Shown in pieces: positions 1-9,057 of a stretch of 64,000 bases of DNA. The position numbers were made by a program, and so were the translations under genes. The notes beneath the pieces were generated by a model. The model saw nothing but the letters and a program-made list of their open reading frames with translations, was not told the origin of the DNA and did no database searches. The first letter of the stretch is position 1; each line of letters opens with the position of its first letter. Source of the DNA: Ruminococcaceae bacterium UBA5406. Lineage in GTDB: Bacteria > Bacillota > Clostridia > Oscillospirales > Acutalibacteraceae. Location: NCBI GenBank assembly GCA_002407675.1, contig DHNW01000024.1, positions 44,612 to 108,611 of the forward strand, given 5' to 3'.

Positions 1-73
1 CGGTCCATTTGAATTACAATGAATTGATAATATTGGGAAACAAAGGACAACTTCGACGATTGGCAGGTAAAAC

Positions 74-2968
74 ATGAAGATTGGATTAGATGTCGGTTCA
101 ACCACTATAAAATGTGTTGTTACAGATGAAGCCGGCAAAATATTGTATCAGTCCTATGAAAGGCATTTTTCCAAAATCACGGAAAAAATGACTGGGCTGC
201 TGGAAAAAGTCAAGAGCAGCGTGGTGCACGGAAACAAAGCGTCCCTGACGGTCTCCGGTTCCGCCGGGATGGGCATCTCGCAGACCTGCCACCTGCCGTT
301 TGTACAGGAAGTGTACGCAACGCGGATTGCAGTGGGCAAACTGATCCCCGACGCCGACGTCATCATTGAACTCGGCGGAGAGGACGCCAAGATCCTGTTC
401 CTTTCCGGAGGGATGGAAGTGCGGATGAACGGCTCCTGCGCAGGCGGGACCGGAGCCTTCATTGACCAGATGGCCACACTTCTGAACGTTTCCCTCGACG
501 AAATGAACCGCCTGGCTGAAAACTACGAAAAGATCTACACCATTGCGTCACGCTGCGGCGTGTTCGCCAAATCGGATGTGCAGCCCCTGCTGAACCAGGG
601 CGCACGCAAAACCGACATTTCGGCCAGCATTTTTGCCGCCGTGGCCAACCAGACTATTGCGGGGCTGGCGCAGGGGCGGCCGATTGAAGGAAAAGTCCTG
701 TACCTCGGCGGGCCGCTCACCTTTCTGCCGCAGCTGCGGGCCAGTTTCGACCGCGCGCTGGGCATCACCGGGATCTGCCCGGAAAACTCGCTCTACTTTG
801 TGGCTTTGGGCGCCGCCTACTGCAGCGCTGAGGAAATCGACCTGGACAAAGCGGTTGAAAATATCCAAAAATACGGTTCGACGGGGAACTTTCTCTCAAT
901 TCCTCCCCTGTTTGCAAACAAAGAAGAATACAGCGAATTCTGCCGCAGGCACGAGGGGTGCAAAGCGCCCCGCGGCGACATTGAAACCTACGAAGGCGGC
1001 GCGTATCTCGGCGTGGACGCGGGCTCTACCACCGTCAAGGCCGTCCTGCTGGGGAAGAAAGGGGAAATCCTGAGCTCTTTTTACCGCAGCAACTCCGGGA
1101 ACCCCGTCCCCATTGTCAAAGACTACCTGCTGGACTTGTACCGCAAATACCCGAAAATCACCATTGAAAGCAGCGCTGTGACCGGATACGGCGAAGAACT
1201 GCTGAAAAATGCGTTCGGCATTGATTTCGGCATTGTGGAAACCGTTGCCCATTTTACGGCGGCGAAAAAGTTCCGGCCGAACGTCGATTTTGTAATCGAC
1301 ATCGGCGGGCAGGATATGAAATGCTTTAAAATCCGCAACGGCGCCATTGACAATATCTTCCTGAACGAAGCCTGCTCCTCGGGGTGCGGCTCGTTTTTGC
1401 AGACATTTGCCAATACTCTCGGCTACAGCATTGAGGATTTTGCCAAACTGGGCCTGTTCGCCAAGCATCCGGTGGATCTGGGGTCGCGCTGCACGGTTTT
1501 TATGAACTCGCAGGTCAAGCAGGCCCAAAAAGACGGGGCCACAACCGCAGACATCAGCGCGGGGCTTTCCGTCAGCGTAGTGAAAAATGCCATCTACAAG
1601 GTGATCCGCGTGCCGAACGCCAAAGAACTCGGCCGGAACATTGTGGTGCAGGGAGGCACGTTCCTGAACGACGCCGTGCTGCGCGTTTTTGAAAAGGAGC
1701 TGGGCGTGGAAGTGACGCGGCCCGACATCTCCGGCCTGATGGGGGCCTACGGCGCCGCGCTTTACGCCATAAAAAAATCGGCGGGAAAAAGCGGGATTGT
1801 CGGCACGGATGAGCTGGAGAATTTTAAGCACGAGGTCAAGGTGACCAACTGCGGCCTGTGCAGCAACCACTGCCGCCTGACCATCAATATTTTTGGAGGA
1901 AAACGGAGGTTTATCGGCGGGAACCGCTGCGAAAAACCGGTAACCAAACGCTCCGGACAGGCGGAACTGGATATGTACGCCTACAAACTGGGGCTTCTGC
2001 GATCCTACCGCCCGGTAAAGGGGTCCCGCGGGAAAATCGGCATCCCCATGGGCCTGAATATGTACGAACTGCTCCCGTTCTGGCACGCTTTCTTCACAAG
2101 CCTCGGCTTTGAAGTTGTCGTGTCCCCTCTTTCCAGCCGGGAACTGTATGTAAAGGGACAGGCTACGATCCCGTCCGACACAGTCTGCTTCCCGGCCAAG
2201 CTGATGCACGGGCACGTGCAGGCTCTGGTGGACGCCGGAGTAAAAACCATCTTTTACCCCTGCCTTTCCTACAATGTGAACGAACACCTGGGCGACAACC
2301 ACTATAACTGTCCGGTCGTCGCTTATTACCCTGAAGTGATCAGTGCCAATATGCGGTGCCTTGACGGCTGCAACTTTATCCACGATTATGTGGGCCTGCA
2401 CCGCAGGCATGATTTCCCGAGAAAATTCGGGGCCGTCCTGCGGCGGAATTTTCCCGACATTACGCAGGAAGAAGTGCGGAAAGCCGCCAAAGCAGCTTAT
2501 GCCGCATACGCGGACTACATGGAGAAGATCCGGGCAAAGGGAGACGAAATGATCGCTGAGGCGCGCAAACGCAAAATTCCGATTATCATTCTGAGCGGCC
2601 GCCCGTACCACCTGGATCCGGAAATTAACCACGGCATCAATAAGCTGATTACCAGCCTGGGAGCGGCCGTAATTTCGGAAGACGTGGTAAGCTGCAAGGA
2701 AAAGCGCTTTCACACGCAGGTGCTGAATCAATGGACATACCATGCCCGGCTGTACGCCGCCGCAAAATACGTGGGCAGTCAGCCGGATATGAACCTTGTG
2801 CAGCTGGTTTCTTTCGGGTGCGGCGTGGACGCGATTACGACGGACGAAGTGCGGCGGATCCTGGAGGAAAACGGCAAGATTTACACACAGGTGAAAATCG
2901 ACGAAATAACCAACCTGGGTGCGGTGAAGATCCGGCTGCGCAGCCTGTTCGCCGCCCTTGAAAAATAG
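74..2968 (+). CDS. Acyl-CoA dehydratase activase-related protein (two BcrA/BadF-type ATPase domains plus DUF2229)
   Basis: 964 aa. Two ASKHA-fold activase domains are visible, about residues 1-270 and 310-570, each opening with the phosphate-binding pattern GLDVGSTT or GVDAGSTT. Each carries the Cys pair that ligates a bridging [4Fe-4S] cluster in this family (Cys122 in NGSCAGGTG and Cys161 in SRCGVF; Cys434 in NEACSSGCG and Cys473 in SRCTVF). A third part from about residue 585 begins with Cys593, Cys596, Cys600 and Cys619 and matches DUF2229. Family knowledge: such activases hydrolyse ATP to inject one electron into a 2-hydroxyacyl-CoA dehydratase. The next gene is the matching dehydratase-like protein and follows within about 14 bp, so they form an operon. 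In many Clostridia the two are fused into one protein of about 1400 aa. The true substrate is unknown. Confidence 0.85.
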   Translation: MKIGLDVGSTTIKCVVTDEAGKILYQSYERHFSKITEKMTGLLEKVKSSVVHGNKASLTVSGSAGMGISQTCHLPFVQEVYATRIAVGKLIPDADVIIELGGEDAKILFLSGGMEVRMNGSCAGGTGAFIDQMATLLNVSLDEMNRLAENYEKIYTIASRCGVFAKSDVQPLLNQGARKTDISASIFAAVANQTIAGLAQGRPIEGKVLYLGGPLTFLPQLRASFDRALGITGICPENSLYFVALGAAYCSAEEIDLDKAVENIQKYGSTGNFLSIPPLFANKEEYSEFCRRHEGCKAPRGDIETYEGGAYLGVDAGSTTVKAVLLGKKGEILSSFYRSNSGNPVPIVKDYLLDLYRKYPKITIESSAVTGYGEELLKNAFGIDFGIVETVAHFTAAKKFRPNVDFVIDIGGQDMKCFKIRNGAIDNIFLNEACSSGCGSFLQTFANTLGYSIEDFAKLGLFAKHPVDLGSRCTVFMNSQVKQAQKDGATTADISAGLSVSVVKNAIYKVIRVPNAKELGRNIVVQGGTFLNDAVLRVFEKELGVEVTRPDISGLMGAYGAALYAIKKSAGKSGIVGTDELENFKHEVKVTNCGLCSNHCRLTINIFGGKRRFIGGNRCEKPVTKRSGQAELDMYAYKLGLLRSYRPVKGSRGKIGIPMGLNMYELLPFWHAFFTSLGFEVVVSPLSSRELYVKGQATIPSDTVCFPAKLMHGHVQALVDAGVKTIFYPCLSYNVNEHLGDNHYNCPVVAYYPEVISANMRCLDGCNFIHDYVGLHRRHDFPRKFGAVLRRNFPDITQEEVRKAAKAAYAAYADYMEKIRAKGDEMIAEARKRKIPIIILSGRPYHLDPEINHGINKLITSLGAAVISEDVVSCKEKRFHTQVLNQWTYHARLYAAAKYVGSQPDMNLVQLVSFGCGVDAITTDEVRRILEENGKIYTQVKIDEITNLGAVKIRLRSLFAALEK

Positions 2969-2981
2969 AGGTGGAACTAAT

Positions 2982-4271
2982 TTGGCAAAGCTGAAGTATA
3001 ATAGAAAAGGGCGGCTGCTGTTTACAAGGGAAATGAAAAAAGACTACACGATCCTCGCCCCGATGATGGCCCCCATCCATTTCCATCTGATGATTGACGT
3101 CCTGAGGAACTGCGGATACAAATTCGAACTGCTGGATACAAACGGCCCCAATATTGTGCAGGAAGGCCTGAAATACGTTCATAACGACGCCTGTTACCCC
3201 GCCGTGCTGGTGATCGGCCAGTTTATCGACGCGCTGCACTCCGGAAAATACGACGTAAACAAAACGGCCCTGGTGATCACGCAGACCGGCGGCGGCTGCA
3301 GGGCTTCCAACTATATTCATCTGCTGCGCAAAGCCCTGAAAAAGGCCGGGCTGGAACAGGTGCCCGTTATTTCGCTGAATCTTTCATTTCTGGAACGCGA
3401 CCCGGGATTCCACGTTACGCTGCCCATGATCCGTAAATTCATTGCAGCCATGGTTTACGGCGACGTGCTGGTGCTGCTGCGCAACCAGACGGAAGCCTAC
3501 GAAACGGAAAAGGGCGAAACTAACCGAAAAGTTGAAAAATGGTCGAAGCACCTGACCAGCCTTTTCAATGCCGGAAAAGGGCTGTCCCTTACCCAGGTGA
3601 AAGAAAACCTGCATGAGATGGTAAAGGATTTTGCTGCCATCCCCATTCAAAAAGTTCCCAAGGTGAAAGTGGGCATCGTAGGCGAAATCTATGTGAAATA
3701 CTCCGCCCTCGGCAATAACAACCTGGAGCAGTTCCTGCGGGACCAGGACTGTGAAGTCAACGTACCCGGCCTGATGAACTTCGGGCTGTTTAAAGTTGAC
3801 AACCGGCTGGAAGACATTAAGCTGTACGGCGGAAATCCCTTGAAATACTTTTTTGTGAATATTCTGATGAACTACCTTGTACGGATGCAGAACATTATGA
3901 TTGAAGCCGTCCGGAGCGAACCGCGCTACCAGCCGCCGGAACCTTACGCCCACACCAAAAGCCTGATTAAAAACGTGATTGGCTACGGCGATAAAATGGG
4001 AGAAGGCTGGCTGCTTACCGCCGAAATGCTGGAACTTTCTGAACAGGGATACGAAAATATCGTCTGCGCTCAGCCGTTCGGCTGCCTCCCGAACCATATC
4101 AGCGGCAAGGGAATGATTCACAGGATCAAGGCCATCGATCCGAAATCCAACATTGTGCCGATCGACTACGACCCGAGTGCTACCCGGGTAAACCAGGAAA
4201 ACCGGATTAAACTGATGCTGGCTGTGGCAAGAGAAAAGCTGCAGAAAGAAACCGGAGCCGGCAGCTTTTAA
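2982..4271 (+). CDS. 2-hydroxyacyl-CoA dehydratase D-component-like protein (COG3581 type)
   Basis: About 429 aa, read from a TTG at 2982 because AGAGGTGG (2967-2974) lies 7 bp upstream; a TTG at 2958 would start inside the previous gene without a ribosome site. The protein has the Cys-rich HgdB-like layout: HNDACYPAVL and TQTGGGCRASNY near the N-terminus and a CAQPFGCLPNH motif near the C-terminus. Such residues hold an Fe-S cluster in dehydratase subunits. It is the downstream half of what is usually a single long activase-dehydratase polypeptide. No CoA-transferase, enoyl-CoA reductase or second dehydratase subunit lies nearby, so assignment to a fermentation pathway (glutamate, lactate or phenyllactate) cannot be made from this window. 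Confidence 0.8.
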   Translation: MAKLKYNRKGRLLFTREMKKDYTILAPMMAPIHFHLMIDVLRNCGYKFELLDTNGPNIVQEGLKYVHNDACYPAVLVIGQFIDALHSGKYDVNKTALVITQTGGGCRASNYIHLLRKALKKAGLEQVPVISLNLSFLERDPGFHVTLPMIRKFIAAMVYGDVLVLLRNQTEAYETEKGETNRKVEKWSKHLTSLFNAGKGLSLTQVKENLHEMVKDFAAIPIQKVPKVKVGIVGEIYVKYSALGNNNLEQFLRDQDCEVNVPGLMNFGLFKVDNRLEDIKLYGGNPLKYFFVNILMNYLVRMQNIMIEAVRSEPRYQPPEPYAHTKSLIKNVIGYGDKMGEGWLLTAEMLELSEQGYENIVCAQPFGCLPNHISGKGMIHRIKAIDPKSNIVPIDYDPSATRVNQENRIKLMLAVAREKLQKETGAGSF

Positions 4272-4275
4272 ATAT

Positions 4276-4291
4276 TGACAAGATGTTGTCA
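4276..4291. promoter_or_regulatory. Short palindrome after the dehydratase-like gene
   Basis: TGACAA-GATG-TTGTCA, a perfect 6-bp inverted repeat, starts 5 bp after the dehydratase-like stop codon and about 50 bp before the promoter of the diguanylate cyclase. It has the shape of an operator for a dimeric regulator. It is too short and lacks a T-run for a terminator. Function unknown. Confidence 0.25.
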
Positions 4292-4337
4292 TAAATTTGT
4301 CTATTTTACCGTTTTTAACCATTTGCCATAAATCTGC

Positions 4338-4366
4338 TTGTATTTTTCCCTTTAATGCCATATAAT
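4338..4366 (+). promoter_or_regulatory. Sigma-A type promoter of the riboswitch/diguanylate cyclase transcript
   Basis: -35 TTGTAT (4338-4343), 17-bp spacer, -10 TATAAT (4361-4366). Transcription would start near 4373 and produce a leader of about 130 nt that contains the whole riboswitch. Confidence 0.6.
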
Positions 4367-4412
4367 TATATTTGTTCCGAATTAAATAAAATATTCGTAA
4401 TGCCGACCAGTA

Positions 4413-4487
4413 AAATAGCAAATCCGATGAAAGTCGTGAGACGCAAAGCCACGGGGCTAAACTGAAAAGCAGGCCAGCCGGTTGCAC
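4413..4487 (+). promoter_or_regulatory. c-di-GMP-I (GEMM-I) riboswitch
   Basis: The conserved GEMM-I elements are present in order: GCAAA at 4418; a stem CGAT/GTCG closed by a GAAA tetraloop at 4425-4436; the hallmark GACGCAAAGCC at 4440-4450 followed by CGGGGCTAA; then GCCAGCCGGTTGC at 4473-4485, whose TTGC pairs with the initial GCAA to close P1. The GAAA loop and the GCC/GGC P3 stem fit the known tertiary fold. The AGGAGG ribosome site (4488-4493) of the downstream gene begins 3 nt after P1 and no terminator intervenes, so control of translation initiation is likely (inference). Whether ligand turns the gene on or off cannot be read from the sequence. Confidence 0.88.
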
Positions 4488-4501
4488 AGGAGGCGTTCGT
4501 T

Positions 4502-5773
4502 GTGAGGGGAAAAGTATTTGGATTAGCGGCAGCAGCCTGTCTGCCACCAGTGATGATCCTTGCCGTTATAACGGATGGATTTCAGAGATCGCTGCTCACA
4601 TTGTCTGATCTGATTTTTCCTGTGGCTGTCCTGATTACAACGTATGCCTTTGTTTGGATAAGGTTTGTCACCGTGCCGGTGGAACAGTTTATTAAAACAA
4701 TCAAGCGGGCTATTGACGGTGACTACCGGGCCCGCTTTTCGTGCAGTGACGGCAATTTTGCAATGAAGGAACTTTCTGCCGACTTTAACCGCCTGATGAG
4801 CTGCGTGGAAAGCCAAACGGAAGAACTGACGAAAAGCAGGCGGCTGCAATGCCAGCTGTATGAAAATGAAAAAGTTTACCGCTCTGCACTGGAAATTACC
4901 TGCGAAAGGGTTTTGGAAGCTGACCTGACCCATAACCGGATTATCTATGGAAATGCGGCTTATAAACAGACTTTCCCGTTCCTTCACACAGCTATGTTCG
5001 ATGAAATGGTGCGTCTGCTGGCGGAAAAAACCGTTTACGGCGAAGACGCCGAAAAATTCTACGGGACGTTTTCACGAAACAGCCTGCTGGATTTTTTCCG
5101 GAAAGCCGGTTCTTCGGAAGTTATGCTGGAATACCGCCAGAAAACGGCAGACGGAAGGCTCCGCTGGTTGTCTGCAACCGTTGTCCTTCTGAAAAGCGGT
5201 GAAAATTCGGGCTTGAAAATTATTGGGTATGTAAAGGATATTGACGAACGCAAAAAGCGGGATCTCGAACTGCTGAGGCAGTCGCAGAAAGACGGGCTGA
5301 CCGGGCTTTACAATAAAACAGAAACCCAGTCACTGGCTGAAGCCTACCTTACAGGCGAAGGCGCCGGAAGACGCCACGCCGTCGTTATGATGGATATTGA
5401 CAACTTTAAGCGGATTAACGATACGTTCGGACACACGCGGGGTGATCAGGCACTGGTAAAGGTCTCACAGGTAATTCAGGAAGCTTTCCGCTCCACGGAT
5501 ATCGCCGGCCGTGTGGGCGGGGACGAGTTCCTTGTCCTGATGAAGGATGTAGAAGCGGAAAGCGCTCTTTTGGAAAAGCTGAAAACCGTGCAGCGCCTGT
5601 TCCAGAAAATACGCTTAGACGGGGAAACGTCCCCAGTCAGCGGAAGTATCGGTGTCGCTTTGTACCCTGACGACGGAAAGACATATGAAACCCTGTATCA
5701 AAAAGCGGATGAAGCGCTTTACCGCTCAAAGCGGAATGGAAAAAACCGGTTCAGCCTGTATGGGAAACCATAA
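4502..5773 (+). CDS. Membrane diguanylate cyclase (HAMP-like, PAS, GGDEF)
   Basis: 423 aa from GTG at 4502, 8 bp after AGGAGG. Two membrane segments (about residues 5-23 and 34-55) are followed by a HAMP-like linker (56-110), a PAS/PAC sensor region (about 125-250) and a GGDEF domain (about 255-420). The catalytic GGDEF signature is intact at 339-343, with DIDNFKRIND upstream. An inhibitory RxxD site (RSTD, 330-333) sits exactly five residues before GGDEF, so product inhibition is expected. The enzyme should make c-di-GMP from two GTP. Its mRNA leader carries a c-di-GMP riboswitch, giving a second feedback level at expression. The signal sensed by the PAS domain is unknown. Confidence 0.92.
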   Translation: MRGKVFGLAAAACLPPVMILAVITDGFQRSLLTLSDLIFPVAVLITTYAFVWIRFVTVPVEQFIKTIKRAIDGDYRARFSCSDGNFAMKELSADFNRLMSCVESQTEELTKSRRLQCQLYENEKVYRSALEITCERVLEADLTHNRIIYGNAAYKQTFPFLHTAMFDEMVRLLAEKTVYGEDAEKFYGTFSRNSLLDFFRKAGSSEVMLEYRQKTADGRLRWLSATVVLLKSGENSGLKIIGYVKDIDERKKRDLELLRQSQKDGLTGLYNKTETQSLAEAYLTGEGAGRRHAVVMMDIDNFKRINDTFGHTRGDQALVKVSQVIQEAFRSTDIAGRVGGDEFLVLMKDVEAESALLEKLKTVQRLFQKIRLDGETSPVSGSIGVALYPDDGKTYETLYQKADEALYRSKRNGKNRFSLYGKP

Positions 5774-5834
5774 GAAAACACGGAAGCCGTGGGGTTGATC
5801 TGCCTTTCCCATTCCAAAGGAAAAACAGGCTTTT

Positions 5835-5864
5835 GCCGCAGGAGAATATCCTGCGGCTTTTTTT
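5835..5864 (+). terminator. Rho-independent terminator of the diguanylate cyclase gene
   Basis: GCCGCAGGA (5835-5843) pairs with TCCTGCGGC (5849-5857) around a 5-nt loop, followed directly by seven T. Confidence 0.92.
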
Positions 5865-5918
5865 GTTCGGACACAGAAAAGAAGCGCTTCCGTTCCCGAA
5901 ACAATTTTCTTATTCCGC

Positions 5919-5947
5919 TTGTAGGGCAGCGCTATTCGGATTATAAT
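5919..5947 (+). promoter_or_regulatory. Promoter of the cyclophilin operon
   Basis: -35 TTGTAG (5919-5924), 17-bp spacer, -10 TATAAT (5942-5947), placed about 42 bp before the cyclophilin start and just after the preceding terminator. Confidence 0.6.
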
Positions 5948-5989
5948 AATAAAGGAAAAGCGCCCAGAATAAAAGACGGAGGTTTATTT

Positions 5990-6505
5990 ATGAAATATCC
6001 GCTGGTAACTATGAAAACCGATCACGGCACGATCCAGATTGAGCTGTATCCCGACGTTGCACCCAACACGGTGAATAATTTTATCTCTCTTGTAAAAAAA
6101 GGGTTTTACAACGGCACGACGTTCCACCGGATCATTCCGAAGTTTATGATTCAGGGCGGAGATCCCAAAGGGAACGGCACGGGAGGACCCGGCTACTGCA
6201 TCCGGGGTGAATTTAATTCCAACCACTTCACAAACGACCTGAAACACACACGGGGCATTATCTCCATGGCTCGATCCATTAACCCGAACAGCGCCGGCTC
6301 CCAGTTTTTCATCATGGTGGATGAAGCGCCCTATCTGGACGGAGAATATGCTGCCTTTGGAAAAGTTATTTCCGGTATGGAAGAAGTGGATCGCATTGTG
6401 TCTATGCCGCGCGACTACGACGACAAGCCGCTTGAAACACAGAAAATCGTTTCCGTAACAGTTGATACATTCGGAGAAAATTACAAAGAACCCAAGAAAG
6501 GTTAA
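5990..6505 (+). CDS. ppiB: Peptidyl-prolyl cis-trans isomerase, cyclophilin type
   Basis: 171 aa from ATG at 5990, with GGAGG seven bases upstream. An in-frame extension back to 5789 exists but would cross the promoter and terminator region, so it is rejected. The cyclophilin core is clear: FHRIIPKFMIQGGD (substrate Arg and Phe residues), GTGGPGYCI, MARSINPNSAGSQFFI and YAAFGKVISG. No signal peptide is present, so it acts in the cytoplasm, catalysing proline isomerisation during protein folding. The ABC exporter starts 6 bp after its stop, which suggests one transcript. Confidence 0.93.
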   Translation: MKYPLVTMKTDHGTIQIELYPDVAPNTVNNFISLVKKGFYNGTTFHRIIPKFMIQGGDPKGNGTGGPGYCIRGEFNSNHFTNDLKHTRGIISMARSINPNSAGSQFFIMVDEAPYLDGEYAAFGKVISGMEEVDRIVSMPRDYDDKPLETQKIVSVTVDTFGENYKEPKKG

Positions 6506-6511
6506 AACTGC

Positions 6512-8269
6512 ATGTCTTTATTCCGCAAATTTATTGGATACTACCACCCTTACCGCGCCATATTCTTTTTCGATCTTTTGTGCGCGGTGGTGCTTTCGGC
6601 AATTGACGTATCATTCCCCCAGATCCTCCGGTGGCTGATGAACGGCCTCTTCCGGCTGGACACAGCGGCGCTTCTGAGCGGCCTGCGGATCTTGGCGCCC
6701 GCGCTGCTGATCATGTACCTTGTGCGTTTTGGGTGCCAGTACTATATCACCTCGTGGGGGCATATCATGGGCGCGCGCATGGAAAGCAACATGCGGCAGG
6801 ATCTGTTCAACCATTACCAACGCCTGTCTTTCTCATATTATGACCGCAACAACACCGGCGAGATGATGAGCAAGCTGGTTTCCGATCTGTTTGATATTTC
6901 CGAACTGGCGCACCACGGTCCGGAAAATATTTTTATCTCATTTTTAAAAATTATCGGCTCGTTTATCCTGATGATGACCATCAACATCCCCATGACGCTG
7001 ATTCTGACCGGCGTGACACTTCTGATGCTCTTCTTCAGCCTGTATAAAAACAAAAAAATGCGCGCCATTTTTCTGGACAACCGCAAAAAAATTGCGGGGG
7101 TCAACGCACAGGTGCAGGACAGCCTGGCAGGAATCCGCGTTGTGAAATCGTTTGGAAACGAGGAGCTGGAACAGCGCAAGTTTGAGGACAGCAACCTCCG
7201 TTTTTTGGATTCGAAGGTAAGCAGCTACCGGATTATGGGAAGTTTCCGGGCGGGGAACAGCTTTTTTGAAGGGATGCTTTACCTGACCGTGCTGGTCTGC
7301 GGCGGGATCTTTGTGGCCCGCGGCTCCCTGAGCGTCACGGATCTAGCCGTATATGCCCTGTACATCAATATCTTCGTCAACCCCATTGACGTACTGGTTG
7401 AATTCACGGAAATGTTCCAGAAAGGGTACTCCGGATTCCGCCGCTTTGTGGAAGTGCTGGAAACCGACCCCGATATCAAGGACAAGCCCGGAGCCAAAGA
7501 TCTGGCCGGCATCCGGGGCGACATTGAATACCGCGACGTATCTTTCAGTTACGATGAATCGGAAAAAGTCCTGAAGCGCATCAATCTCCACATTCGACCC
7601 GGGCAGACCGTGGCGCTGGTGGGCCCTTCCGGCGGAGGAAAAACGACGCTCTGCTCGCTTCTTCCGCGTTTTTATGACGTGACATCCGGCAGCGTGCGGA
7701 TCGACGGCAGCGACGTGCGCGGCCTGCGCTTAAGTTCACTGCGGAATGCGATTGGGATCGTCCAGCAGGACGTTTACATGTTTACGGGAAGCATCCGCAG
7801 CAACATTGCCTACGGTAAACCGGACGCGACGGATGAAGAGATTATGGAGGCGGCGCGCAGCGCCGGTATCCACGATTTTATCAGCAGCCTGCCGGACGGG
7901 TACGACACGTTCGTCGGCGAACGCGGGACGCGGCTGAGCGGAGGGCAGAAACAGCGGATCGCCATTGCCCGGGTATTCCTGAAAAATCCGCCGATCTTGA
8001 TTCTGGACGAAGCCACCAGCGCGCTGGACAACGAAAGCGAGCGCCGCGTGCAGGAATCACTCGACCGGCTGGCGAAAAACCGCACGACTATTGTCATTGC
8101 CCACCGGCTGAGCACCATCCGCAACGCCGACCGGATCGTTGTGATTGCTGACCACGGGATCGCCGAAAGCGGAACCCACGGGGAACTGCTCCGCAAAAAT
8201 GGGATTTACGCCAAATACTATAACATGCAGTTCGACGGGAAAGAAAAAGTTCCCGCCGCGGCAGGCTGA
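6512..8269 (+). CDS. ABC exporter, fused membrane and ATPase domains
   Basis: 585 aa half-transporter. The N-terminal half (about 1-320) has six predicted membrane spans. The C-terminal half is the nucleotide-binding domain with Walker A GPSGGGKTT (about 370), signature LSGGQKQRIAIAR (about 475), Walker B ILILDEATSALD (about 495) and the H-loop IAHRLST. It works as a homodimer and falls in the MdlB/MsbA-like multidrug and lipid exporter group; substrate cannot be told from sequence. It sits between cyclophilin and exonuclease III in a run of four closely spaced same-strand genes. Confidence 0.93.
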   Translation: MSLFRKFIGYYHPYRAIFFFDLLCAVVLSAIDVSFPQILRWLMNGLFRLDTAALLSGLRILAPALLIMYLVRFGCQYYITSWGHIMGARMESNMRQDLFNHYQRLSFSYYDRNNTGEMMSKLVSDLFDISELAHHGPENIFISFLKIIGSFILMMTINIPMTLILTGVTLLMLFFSLYKNKKMRAIFLDNRKKIAGVNAQVQDSLAGIRVVKSFGNEELEQRKFEDSNLRFLDSKVSSYRIMGSFRAGNSFFEGMLYLTVLVCGGIFVARGSLSVTDLAVYALYINIFVNPIDVLVEFTEMFQKGYSGFRRFVEVLETDPDIKDKPGAKDLAGIRGDIEYRDVSFSYDESEKVLKRINLHIRPGQTVALVGPSGGGKTTLCSLLPRFYDVTSGSVRIDGSDVRGLRLSSLRNAIGIVQQDVYMFTGSIRSNIAYGKPDATDEEIMEAARSAGIHDFISSLPDGYDTFVGERGTRLSGGQKQRIAIARVFLKNPPILILDEATSALDNESERRVQESLDRLAKNRTTIVIAHRLSTIRNADRIVVIADHGIAESGTHGELLRKNGIYAKYYNMQFDGKEKVPAAAG

Positions 8270-8283
8270 AAACGGAGGACGCC

Positions 8284-9036
8284 ATGAAGCTGATTTCCTG
8301 GAATGTAAACGGCCTGAGGGCCTGTATGAACAAAGGGTTTCCGGAGTTTTTCACAGCAGGCAGAGCGGACGTCTTCTGCGTGCAGGAAACCAAAATGAAA
8401 CGGGAGCAGGCCGAAATTTCTCTGCCCGGCTACTTTCAGTACTGGAACTCCGCGGAAAAGAAAGGGTACTCCGGCACGGCCGTTTTCAGCCGTTCGGAAC
8501 CGCTGGCGGCAAAGTACGGGATCGGCCGGCCGGAATTCGGCGGTGAAGGGCGGTGCATTACGCTGGAATTCCCTGAATTTTACTTAGTGAACGTCTACAC
8601 GCCAAATTCGCAGCGGGGGCTGGCACGCCTTGCCTACCGGATGGAGTGGGACGACGCGTTCCGGGGATACCTGAAAGGGCTTGACGCAGAAAAACCCGTT
8701 GTTGCCTGCGGCGACATGAACGTCGCACATGAGGAGATTGACCTGAAAAACCCGAAGAGCAACCGCACCAACGCGGGGTTCACCGATCAAGAACGGCAGA
8801 AAATGACGGACCTTCTCGGTGCGGGCTTTACCGACACGTTCCGCCTGCTGCACCCGGACGAAACCGGCGCCTACACCTGGTGGTCCTATTTATACCACGC
8901 GCGCAGCACCAACGCCGGATGGCGCATAGACTATTTTCTGGTTTCCGACCGGCTGAAAAACCGCGTGCGGGAAAGCAGTATCCTGTCTGCGGTAACCGGA
9001 AGCGACCACTGCCCGGTGGAACTGAGCCTGGCTTGA
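8284..9036 (+). CDS. xth: Exodeoxyribonuclease III (AP endonuclease family)
   Basis: 250 aa, ATG preceded by CGGAGG. Family motifs are in order: SWNVNGLRA at the N-terminus, the metal-binding Glu in VQETKM, GDMNVAHEEIDLKNP in the centre, and the C-terminal SDHCPVEL with the catalytic Asp-His. It cleaves DNA 5' to abasic sites and removes 3' blocking groups in base excision repair. Length is normal for the ExoA/Xth family. It is 14 bp from the ABC exporter stop and 21 bp from the next gene. Confidence 0.94.
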   Translation: MKLISWNVNGLRACMNKGFPEFFTAGRADVFCVQETKMKREQAEISLPGYFQYWNSAEKKGYSGTAVFSRSEPLAAKYGIGRPEFGGEGRCITLEFPEFYLVNVYTPNSQRGLARLAYRMEWDDAFRGYLKGLDAEKPVVACGDMNVAHEEIDLKNPKSNRTNAGFTDQERQKMTDLLGAGFTDTFRLLHPDETGAYTWWSYLYHARSTNAGWRIDYFLVSDRLKNRVRESSILSAVTGSDHCPVELSLA

Positions 9037-9057
9037 ACAAAAAGAGGGGGTAAATTT

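Noticed and set aside
896..2743. 615-codon open frame on the minus strand under the activase gene
   Set aside because: It is a shadow of the plus-strand gene: the plus strand has clear family motifs, a ribosome site and codon bias, while the minus reading has none.
5789..5989. N-terminal extension of the cyclophilin frame
   Set aside because: It spans the terminator, the promoter and the ribosome site. Cyclophilin homology starts at 5990.
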